Of a DNA stretch of 64,000 nucleotides, positions 40,720 through 52,700 are shown piece by piece (positions within the stretch are counted from its first letter, which is position 1; each line of letters starts with the position of its first letter). This DNA is from Bugulina stolonifera (lineage: Eukaryota; Bryozoa; Gymnolaemata; Cheilostomatida; Bugulidae), in assembly GCA_935421135.1 (NCBI GenBank), contig OW285193.1, forward strand, positions 1,922,001 to 1,986,000. Direction: 5' to 3'. A program made the translations under genes and the position numbers. Under the pieces are notes generated by a model, which worked only from the letters and a program-made list of their open reading frames with translations, was not told the DNA's origin and searched no databases.

Positions 40720-43700
40720 GCAAGGGCAAGGATATCAACAAGACTCCTTTTACTTGTAGGCCTACCGGGACTGTAATTAAAGTAGTGTCAAGTTTGGAAT
40801 CAAGAATATGACCATTTTAAATAGTTAAGCTCTAAGTTTTACCCTCCAAATGAAGTGCAACTTGATTAGCTTGGGTATCTCTCTGTGGGTTGAATGCTGC
40901 TTTGCAGTTTCAGCATTTTCAAAAATGCTCAAATTTGATTGACAGATGATGGTAAGTGGCTAAACAAATATGATTGCTGTTGAATCATATTTAACTTACT
41001 ATCTCGAAGATGATCAAACACATGCTATTCTAGTGCACACATCACTAACTAACTAGGCCTACTAGTAACCAACTAACCTGTTGGCAATGCGCCAGCAGCT
41101 ACATGTATAAGCATACATACTAGAGACATCGAAGGCAATGAACTATGACTGCATGCCATGAGCAGATGTTATCCAGAAAATTCTACTGAATAACGACTAC
41201 ACTCAAGATATTATACAATCATGTACCTACATCACTGAGATTGTGTGAATAATATTTTTAATGCTAATTCATTGTACAATGAACCTATATTGCCAGAAAG
41301 GATGGGTGTGTTATTTTTACAAAGCTTTGCACCTACACGTACATGTATCATATCATTTTGGTTGTGATATCAATATGCTACTACATGTACATGTACATGT
41401 CATGTCATGTACATGCCATGCACATGCCATGTACATGCCATGTACATGTCATGTACATGTCATGCACATGCCATGTACAAGTAGTAGCATATATTACAAC
41501 CAAAATGATATGACAAATATGATTGTTGTTGAATCATATTTAACTTACTATCTCTGAAGATGATCAAACACATGCTATTCTAGTGCACACATCACTAACT
41601 AACTAGGCCTACTAGTAACCAACTAACCTGTTGGCAATGCGCCAGCAGCTATAAGAGTACATACTAGAGACATCGAAGGCAATGAACTATGACTGCATGC
41701 CATGAGCAGATGTTATCCAGAAATATTATACAATCATGTACCTACATCACTGAGATTGTGTGAATAATATTTTTAATGCTAATTCATTGTACAATGAACC
41801 TGTATTGCCAGAAAGGATGGGTGTGTTATTTTTACAAAGCTTTGCACCTACATGTACATGTGTCGTATCATTTTGGTCGTAATATCAATATGCTACTACA
41901 TGTACATGTACATGTCATGTACATGTCATGTACATGTCATGTACATGTCATGTACATGTCATGTACATGTCATGTACATGCCATGTACATGTAGTAGCAT
42001 ATATTACAACCAAAATGATATGACAAATATGATTGCTGTTGAATCATATTTAACTTACTATCTCTGAAGATGATCAAACACATGCTATTCTAGTGCACAC
42101 ATCACTAACTAACTAGGCCTACTAGTAACCAACTAACCTGTTGGCAATGCGCCAGCAGCTATAAGAGTACATACTAGAGACATCGAAGGCAATGAACTAT
42201 GACTGCATGCCATGAGCAGATGTTATCCAGAAAATTCTACTGAATAACGACTACACTCAAGATATTATACAGTCATGTACCTACATCACTGAGATTGTGT
42301 GAATAATATTTTTAATGCTAATTCATTGTAGGCCTACAATGAACCTGTATTGCCAGAAAGGATGGGTGTGTTATTTTTACAAAGCTTTGTACCTACATGT
42401 ACATGTGTCGTATCATTTTGGTTGTAATATGCTACTACTGTACTACTACTGCTACCTACATGTACATGTACATGTACATGGTAGTATATCTGCGAGCTCA
42501 GGGCTGAGTAACTACCTCTTTGAGACGCAAATAAATAATTTGATTATGGTAAGATAGTGCATCTTTGTTTAGACATACCTAGATCTCTTCTAGCTTCCAG
42601 CGCCACCCTTCTTGAGAAACTTGTTCCAACGTTTAGGGAGTCTAGGAACATGAATGAATGAGTAATGAATGACAAGCAGGTAGAGCATTCCAGTCCATTG
42701 CTGTACAAATGAAGAACCACCTATGGTAATGGAACGGGTTCAAAGTTAGTGCAAAGTAGGCCTATAGCATATTCAGGTTACAAATTGTCAGAACTGTATG
42801 TGCACAACACTGTTGTCAGTCCTTGAAAGGATGAAATAAAAGCATATTTTTTATGTATTGGAAGAGAGGAACATTTCTTTGTAGAAACAATGCAAAGTGA
42901 TTTGGGTTTAGCAACTGAGCTAAAAACCTGTAAAGGGAACATTTCGACAAAGACAGTTTGAAACAAGACGTTTCAGAACCAGACAGTAAGAAACCAGATA
43001 GTACGAAACCGGACAGTTCGAAACTGTGTAGATTACATTTAGAATAACACAACTCGCAGATTATTAATTTTGGTTAATTTTAATTGATTTAATCAATTAA
43101 ACAAAAAATACAATGTTGAAAATAAAAATTAGTTGAAGTCTGGGGTTGGGGTGTGGCGTTTCGAACTGTCTGGCGTTGAGCTGTCCTGTTTCGAAACGTC
43201 CCGTTTTGAACTGTCCTTTTTGAACAGTCGCAAATTCCTAAGAACCATATTGGAAGCTAAATTATCTAGTAGTAGTAGTAATACAAATTGCGAAGTTTAG
43301 TTGCTAAATGAGTACAAAAAAGAAATGGTCACATGTTGGTCAAAGCAAGAGAAGTCAGCGCATTTACATGTATATTTATCCACCCAGAACGGAGTGGGCC
43401 ACTTGTTTTTAGAAACAAGTTGATTAAGTAGTACAAAACTGGTCAGGTTTACTGGATGTCCACAAAAAGGGCAAAGTCAACGCTATCAATTACCCAAGCA
43501 AGACATGGTAGTACATCTGCGAGCTCAGGGCTGAGTAACTACTCCTTTGAGAAACAAATAATTTGATCATAGTAAGACAGTGCAAGTTTGCTTAGACATA
43601 CCTTAATACCCAGAACTGTTCCAGCTTCCGGTGCCACCCTTCTTGAGAAACTTGTTCAAAGTTTCCAGTCTGTTACAATAAGAGACGATTCAACAGTTTA

Positions 43701-46700
43701 GGGAGTCTAGAAACATGAATGGATGAGTAATGAACGACAAGCAGGTAGAGCATTCCAGGCCATTTGCTGCACAAACGAAGAACCATCTATGGTAATGGAG
43801 CGGGTTCAAAGTTGGTACAAAATAGGCCTATAGCATATTCATTTTCGAAATTATATTGCACTGTGGAATTGAAATGAAAGTATCTGTTCTCTGTTGTAAT
43901 ATAAGAGTTGATTAATTTACTTAGGCCTACTGGATGTGGACAAAAAGTCATGGTCACTAATCATTGAAAGTAAGAAGGACTAGCCTATTTGATATATCAG
44001 TTATAAGTCGACTAGACTACTGTTTCCAAAAACAAATTAGTTGAAGCCAACAATGTTATGTGACCCCAACTTAGGAACTGAGTGAAATGCTATCTTGGTA
44101 TTCAAATAAAAACATAATATCTTCCATAAAATACATGTACACACTGACCAACTAGGAGCATGAGTCCACAAATGCAATTCAAAAGAAACTATTGCTAGCT
44201 GGATGCATGTCGCACATGACACATTTTGTGGAAGCTGGACTCATTTATTTGCTACAGTAACAGTGAACTGTGCCTTTTAATCCAGCCAATAAATATTAAA
44301 TAGCCTATTTGTCTTAGCTTAGGCCTAAGCAGTGTTTAAATTTCAAGGGAGCTGTCATCTTTTATGTCCCAAACTTGTTTAGTAAACTTGATTCACAATC
44401 ACAATGCAACAAAATACCATATCGTGTATGTAGATAGAAAGTCAGGATCCATTTCATCAATCTAATGAAATTAGGGAGTTCATCTAAAGCTAAATGATAA
44501 AAACACAATACATCCTACTATTTAAAACATCTATGCCGTTTGGTACAGGAGTACAGAAAACTTTTTACTAAGCCATTTGTGCAGTCATTATTCAGCAACT
44601 ATTCTGAAACATTCTCCTTCAACATGCTCCATTCATTTGATGCCAGACTCGGGTTAAAGACTCTCACTCGAGTTGATTCAAGCAATATTTTTTGCCTTCT
44701 TAGAAGGACTCGTAACTTGGACATATAGATATTGAACACTTACAACTTGAATTGTAATTTATTTATGGCTATGATCAAGGACTCTTTAACTCAACACATC
44801 ATTATGTTGCAATATTCAATAACTCATGCAAATGTAAATATTTGTAACTTGAAGTTTTGATTAGTTACTAAAAAGAATTGACTCGTAACTTGAAGAGTCA
44901 CAACTAAGGGTTGGCCATGGCAACTTGGGTTTCCAAAATAAAACTTGCAAACATCTCTGAATGATTTCAGCACATTTCAGTTATCGTTATTTGTTACTAT
45001 TGTACATAATTTTATTTATTTTAATCTAATAACAGTTTAGTTTTCATTGGGCAGCTGTAAATTGCAATGAAAAGAGATAACCACAGTTATAACCACAATT
45101 GTGATCACAATTATAGCACATTTTATGATTTTAAACTAAAATAGTGACATTTTGCTTGATAGTGACATTTTGCTTGGAAATTTGACATCTTTTCCTAACC
45201 AATACATCACCAAAACCTGAACAATTACAATAGCCCAAAAACTCTATAAAAAAACTCATGCTAGTCGAATAAGAAAAGAACTAAATTGTAGCCAGTAGCT
45301 TGCTTGTAGTTCAAGTTAACTTTGATAGCTTGATAGAAACTTGAGTTTCTGGGAACATGTAAATATTTAACTTGTAACCTAAAAGTTTTGATTAGTGACT
45401 AAAAAGGAGTGACTTGTAACTTGAAGAGTCACAGCTAAGAGTTGGTCATGGCAACTTGAGTTTCCGAAGTAAAACTTACAAACATCTCTGAATGATTTCA
45501 GCTATAGTTATTCGTTACTATTGGACAAGATTTTATTTATTTTAATCTAATAACAGTGTAGTTTGGCCTATACTTATAAAAATAATAATTATAAAATAAT
45601 ATAAATATATTCAAATTTTTATTATTTTTATTGTTGCAAAAATTGTTATTTCATTCAACCAAGGAGTACTCCAACAAATTTACAATAAACAAATAATATT
45701 AATTAATAAATACACGAGTAGTAAGTACTGTCATTTCAATCTAAAACTGGAAAGCAAGGAAAGTAAAAAACTTTGACTCAGGGTCAAAGTTTTTACTTAG
45801 TTACTAGCTAATACATAGTCGATAGATAGACAGACTGATCGAGTCACTCTATCAGTCTATCTATCGACTACCACTATGCATTAACCAGTAACTAACTTGA
45901 TGCTTATATAATAATAATAATAAGTTTAGTCCAATCCAAAAAAATGAACAGAAAATTATTATATATATGGCAATAGAATATATATGGAATATTAATATAA
46001 TATAATAACTTTATTATTGATATCAAATCAATAAATGCTCATTACAATAATTATTAGGCCTATTATTATAATATTATTTATACAATTATATTATTGCAAC
46101 AAGCATAGCATAAGCATTTATTGATTTGATATTATTATTAATAACTTAACTTCTTATGTTATCGACGACTTGTGAAATGATCATTCTCTAAGTTTTTATG
46201 CAAAATAGATCGAAAATAAAAGTCCACGCAAATTTTTACATTTGTTCAATTATATATTATTAATTATTTCTATTTTATATATATTTAATATTAAATTATT
46301 TTATATGCACAAATGAAATATCATATGTCACATGAACATCAGATCATGATTAACTCGTCTTTACGTTCAGAGTACGATGTTGCATTGGTCAACTAATTGG
46401 AATAAATTAAATTCACTAAGTATACAATTATATAAAAAATATAGACGTATATAATTATAGTGAAACTAATATCATTAGGCTAATAATATTTTATTAGTCA
46501 TGACCACCGATGACAACTAAAACAAAAACCCAGCAGATGACAATATAACCCAGTGATAGTAGGAAATGCGAAGGATGGCTATTGCTAGTTAGACTAGATT
46601 CCCGAATCCAGCGCTACCCGCAGTAGTGTGATTGCAGTGACGCCATAGAGGAGATAACTCCGTGGTGCAAGCGCTTGTCTGTACGCGCATACAACACAGC

Positions 46701-49700
46701 GCATACCGGAAACGGATGCGGTGGTAGAATTGTGGGATTGGTTCGGTGCGACTTTTAAAACCGAATAAAACCGCACCGCCGCATTCGGTGTCGGTTTTTA
46801 TTTTAAATTTTGGCGGTTTTTGAACCGAAGGGAAAAAAAACTGAAAAACTGAATGAAACCGAAACACCGTGCAGCACTATATATTAGTAAACACTGTAAA
46901 ATCAGTTGTTTACTACTGTACTCTTTCTATGCAAACAGCTTGAGTTCGACAATTTTCTCTATAAGACATAAAGCATGCAGTTGCGTCTTCATAACAAAGT
47001 TGCGTTTGAAGCAGCATTGAATAGTGCTAATGCTAGGGCCACACTGACGCGATTTTTTGTGCGAATAGCGAATTTTGGCCAAAGGCGAATTCGCAAATTA
47101 TAATCGAACGTGCCACACTGCAAAAGCTATAAGCGAATTCGCATTGATTTCACCCAATGAGGGATCAGAAGTTATTATCCCCGGTCACGTTTCTCATTCA
47201 CTGCAGAACTAGAACTCCGAAAAATGTAAAATAAAATTATAATTAAAATAGAATAAAATAAAATAATTATTTTATTCTTACTTTCATTTGTTTTACACAG
47301 TTCTTGCAAACGGAAGTAGTCATTTTATTCATCAGTTAAAATAAATATTTTAATATAATAATTTAAACTCATGATTTATTAAAAATCCGTGGCTCTGAAC
47401 ACGTGACAGTAACGTGACAAGTAAAAATTGGCCAATCACAAATTAGCGAGTTGCGAATTAGCTGATTTAGATCAGCGAGTGCGAAATCGCTAATTTTGCG
47501 CGAATTCGCAAAAATTTGCGATTTGCGAATTCGCCTTTGGCCAAAATTCGCTATTCGCACAAAAAATCGCGTCAGTGTGGCCCTAGCATAATGAGTCAGT
47601 CATGGGCAAGAGGACACAACTCTGCTTATAGTAGCACAAATGCAACAAACCCAAATAAGAGAGGCTGCTTTGAACATAGACATAAACCACATGTCATAAC
47701 CCCTTTAAACTCTGGGTAGCAGTTGCACTGGTGCAAGAATTGTTTCAAGAGTGCATTCCCTTTTCAATCTAGCTAATAAATAAAAACTCAGCTACACTAG
47801 AGGCAGTTTGTTCATTTTCGACCCATAGCCTCGCTCTAGGGTGGAACAACGTGCCATTTGTTCACCTACACTGTAGGTAGTGGCTAACATATTGGTCTTT
47901 TAAGCCCTCGACATCACGACACCTTTCTGTTCACGGTATTTGGTGCCTAGCTTCATATATCTAATTCTCAGTTTTTCAAATGATAGGCCTACAACCAAAT
48001 TGCAAACTTTCATCATGGAATTATTCATTTATTCATTCATCGGCTGGGCAGCTATTTGACAATCATTTTAAGATGCATATAGTTCAACGTCCTGAAGTTG
48101 AGTGGTATTGCATACAAGTGTTGTGATAGTTGACCGATGGGACCACTATTTCCTCCACCTCGGCAACACACCACAGATGCCGCTATGCTAACTGCTGTCG
48201 TTATGCTGACTACTGCCGTTATGCTGACTACTGCCTCTATGTTGACTGCTGCTGTTATGCTGACTGCTGCCGCTATGCTAACTGCTGCCGCTATGCTAAC
48301 TACTGCCGCTATGCTAACTACTGCCGCTATGCTAACTGCTGCCGTTATGCTGACTACTGCCGCTATTCTAACTGCTGCGTTATGCTAACTACTGCCGCTA
48401 TGCTGACTGCTGCCGCTATGCTGACTACTGCCGCTATGCTAACTACTGCCGTTATGCTGACTGCTGCCGCTATGCTAACTGCTGCTATTATGCTGACTGC
48501 TGCCGCTATGCTAACTACTGCCGCTATGCTAACTGCTGCCGCTATGCTAACTACTGCCGTTATGCTGACTGCCGCCGCTATGCTAACTACTGCCGCTATG
48601 CTAACTACTGCCGCTATGCTAACTGCTGCCGCTATGCTAACTGCTGCCGTTATGCTGACTACTGCCGCTATGCTGACTGCTATGCGACAGCCTACATCTA
48701 AGATTGGCTATAATAGTGATGTACTTTGAGCCAATTGTGATGTAAGCCAGCTGACTGCTGATACATTGGCCTTGTCCATGTCCATAACAATATAGCAGTT
48801 TTATATTTTCCCAGGGTCTAATAAACGACTGTAGCTTATTATGAATTTGCGACTGTTCGAAAAAGACAGTTCGAAGCAGGACGTTTAGAAACCGAGCATT
48901 TTGAAACTGGACAGTTTGGAATCCCAAACCCCAACCCCTAGATTAACTAATTTGTGTTTTTGATATTAAATTTTTCTAACTAATTAATTCAAATTAATTA
49001 TCTGTGAGTTGTGTTCTTCTAAATGCAATCTACACAGTTTCAAACTGTCTGGTTTCGACCTTTCCGGTTTCGAAACATACTGTTTCGAACTGTCTTTTTC
49101 GAAATGTCCCTTTACTGCTTATTATATGGGCAGACTTTAGGCAAGCCTGGCCTGTTTTTGGAAGGGCAAGCATAGCCCACTTTTACTGGAGTAATCTTTA
49201 TACACTGAACTTCATAGCTACATCTACTTATTCAACTCGTGTAGCAGCATACTCAAGACTGCACATCTTGGGACTTACACTGTACATCTTGGGACTTACA
49301 CTGTACATATTGAGACTTACACTGCACATCTTGGGACTTACATCATGGCAGCTACCTACATGTAGAAGTACATTATGTAGAATTGTACTTACCAGGTCTG
49401 GGCTCATGTTAAACTTGCTACTATGATCAACTCTATGGAGCTGATCTGGTGGCTAGTTTTCTACTTGAACAGTGCAAACACTGGCAGTGGTAATTGTATG
49501 CGGAGTGAACCATTACGCCATTGCAATGCTAAGTGTAGTTATTAGCTCTCTTGTATGCCTATGGGCAAGTTGCATCGGTGGAATGAAGGAAATGTCAGCA
49601 CGTCTGAGCAATCACAATATTTGGAGATATTCAGTGCTAGTGTTTATAATGTAATTTATATTTGTGATGTTTGGAGTTACATTAAGTGTAGAAATGGAGG

Positions 49701-52700
49701 AATTTGTACAATGTGTACTATAGTGATTGCTGTAATACTGACACACTGTACAATGAACTCGTATTATTTGATGTAGCCTGAGTGTATATAGTATACTACA
49801 TAGGTCGGTGTTACATGTCATGTATGTCCGTGTGCTCTATTTTTTAGCCTGTACTGAAGGATTCCGATTCACGACGTATTCAAAAGACCGAGCAGCCATA
49901 TCCAAACTTGCTTCTACCGCTGGAGAAAAAAAAGATTTCTCAGTTGTTGTCTGGTTTAAAGTGACACTGCCATTTGATAGGCGGATGACTATCTTTCAGT
50001 ATGTCAGGAGTAACGAAATAGAGGCTTTTAGGTAAGCAGACGATGCGCTCCGAATTTCTGGTATGTGCCCCACTGTATTTATATCTGTAGCAACAAAAGT
50101 TCCGATATATGCATGTATATGCAGCCATAATTATATTATTAATTACATGTATCAAGAAGAAGTTAGTTTCAGGTATACCAGATATTTTTTCTGAAGAGAA
50201 GGAGAGTGACGAATGAATGGTATACATTGTCCTAATGTAAATAGCCTACCAAAAACAAATACTCTAGTAATAATAAATAATACTATAATAGCTGCCACTG
50301 GGTAATCGTACCAACATAATATTGGAATCGTTGCTTTCTCGATTTGTGCTGTCTTATACTTCTGCTTCAGGGTGTTATGCTGGTAACAATCTTGTTCTGG
50401 TTTCTAGTCTTTCTAACTAATCAGTGAATGTAATAATTTAGAAATTGCAACTTTCTGTTGAAGACCCTGCAATAGATTAAGATCACCCAATACTCCATCA
50501 GTGTATAGCTATAAGGTGTGCACTGTCTACTTGAGGCTATGTTATTATAAAACTCATACAATTATAATGTCTTTCTTATTATTTGTTTAGGATTTGGCTG
50601 GATCCATCTCGTGAACTTGGATTCAGATTCAGAGGTAATACCTATACTGTTACTGATCCCAACACGGCTGCTTCTGGTTACAAAAATCTAGCGGATGGAA
50701 ACTTTCACCAACTTGTGCTTAAAAGTATGTATCCGCTTGGTCCAGCGCATTTGCCCAGTTGTCTGCTAGTCTGTAGGATTATGCATACAGTTGGTGTAGC
50801 TGGAGATCGCTCAATGGAAAGTGGATACACTGTAAAAGTGAATCTTCATCTGAAACTCATTTTCATTGGATAACTTTAGTTATGGTAGGCCACTTTATTT
50901 TGGCAATAGGGGTGGGTGGCAGTGCCTCCCTGCAGCCCCTTAAAATCCGACCCTGAGGCAGCATGACTTAGTAATGTGCTAGTGTTCGGTGTTGTGTACC
51001 CCTTGTTAGTTGGTGGATAAAATTAATTTTCAACAAAGCATGGAGTAAAATCTTTTCCACATTGCTTATCACTACACCAATAGTTAATCTAATAGTAGAG
51101 TAAAGTGCAGCTATATAATTATTCAGTGTGCCTAAAAATATGACATTGACATTACATGTTTTGTTTTGCAAAATACGTGTAAAGTGTATTTATTTGCCTT
51201 TTTATTACAGTGAATGATGAAAACTCTCCCTATGTATTTGTTGATGGCCATTTCATGCAAACTGCATCACCATCAATTCCTAAAAACCACAAGATGCGTA
51301 ATGATGGATGGATTGTTCTTGGAATGTATATCAGTAAAACAAATGCTGGAGCATGGTCATCCGACTGTATGTATATTTCCTGGTACTATATTATAATATT
51401 AATAATAATTTACATCCTCTTTAATGTGTAATGTTAACCGTTCATGTGACGCATTTTTATAAGAAAACTTGCTGACTTGATTTACATGTGATGAGTCAGT
51501 GTACTTTAATGATGACTACTTTGAAATGAAGCTAGTCATTGTTAGTATAGAGCAATATTCTTAATGTCAGCCCTCATTATTCTCAACAGTAGCTCATGTA
51601 TTCCACAGCACTATGTATACCTTCAATATTGATAACAAGCAGTGGTGGGTTCACCATACATGTAATTCAACAATAATGCCTCATTACACTGAGAATACTA
51701 GAGTTTGGAAGAGGCTAAATGTGTGTATATGATTACAATGGCATTCTTCCATCACTATCCACACTGTTCCATACCAATGCTAGGTGAATCTGTCCGTTTT
51801 ACTTATTATAGGGCAAATTTTATTAACCCAGTAGTCGGTTTGTCATCTTGACATGATTTCTAGCTGATGGTCCAGTGATCGACTTCAGCCAGCAGGGAAA
51901 TGATGAGCATTTTGTTGGAGAACTGGCGCTGACGGTTATCACAGAGCACGAGATTGGAGATACTCGAGTAATCCATACTTATAACGATTGCGATGCGGTT
52001 AGTGAGCTACCGTATTATGCTCTCATTTATTCTATCAAAGTGGTTTACAATTCATTACATATAAAGTTCACACAGCGATGCTACACGTACATGTAGGTGT
52101 ACCTTCAATTTTAAGTTCCTTTTGCGTTGATCTGGAACAGTTTCATTTTCTGGAAATTTGACGATGAAGTTTGATTGCCCATTTGTTAGACTTGCACACA
52201 ATGTACATGTATATCATAGATCATAAATTAGTTTATAGCAAAGTGAACTAACTTTGGAATATTTTACATGCTCCTCATATGTAGACAGTAAGGTTACATT
52301 CGATTGTACTGCATGGTGGTCAATAATGAATAGATGATAGTACTAAGAAGTGCTTTGGCTAATTAGCGTGCATGTACATGTAGATAGTAGATAGCGATGC
52401 ACACAGATTTACAGAGTAGTTTGCTGGTGAATCTGGAACAATTCGGAAATACTGAGGTGCTAGCTAGCTTATAACTACTTGTGTGTTTATACATATATTT
52501 GCTTTTGCTGTCCTACAGGATGGAGAAGCAATATACATATCTTCTTCCCATTCTAATATGGTACTACGCGGTTCAGGAATAGAAACCTTGACAAAAGGTC
52601 AATCAAATGTAGTAGATACTGCAACCTATGACTTTGCTCCAATGGGATGTTGGTGAGTCCTTTCATATACAGTTTGCAGGATTTGTCTTCTCTCTTTAAA

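Larger units (their letters stand above)
39685..46879. mobile_element. 7.2-kb hAT-like insertion with exact 8-bp TSD, non-coding
   Basis: The left end TAGTGCTGGGCGGTTTTGAT and the right end (inverse TAGTGCTGCACGGTGTTTCG) share TAGTGCTG and the CGGT core, followed on both sides by the words ATTCAGTTTTTT and CCGAA. The octamer tatattag flanks it at 39677-39684 and 46880-46887. No transposase ORF was recognised; the interior holds a CAT microsatellite, tandem hairpin modules, a MITE, a two-copy repeat and AT-rich DNA. Two independent short copies that happen to share the octamer are possible but unlikely. Confidence 0.68.

Noticed and set aside
42816..43052. Open frame with repeated FELSGF / LSGS words
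   Set aside because: It is a translation of the repeated TTCGAA words in a MITE arm.
48130..48729. 199-codon frame with [11 protein letters not shown] repeats
   Set aside because: It is the 18-bp minisatellite read in frame; there are no splice sites or start context joining it to the host gene.
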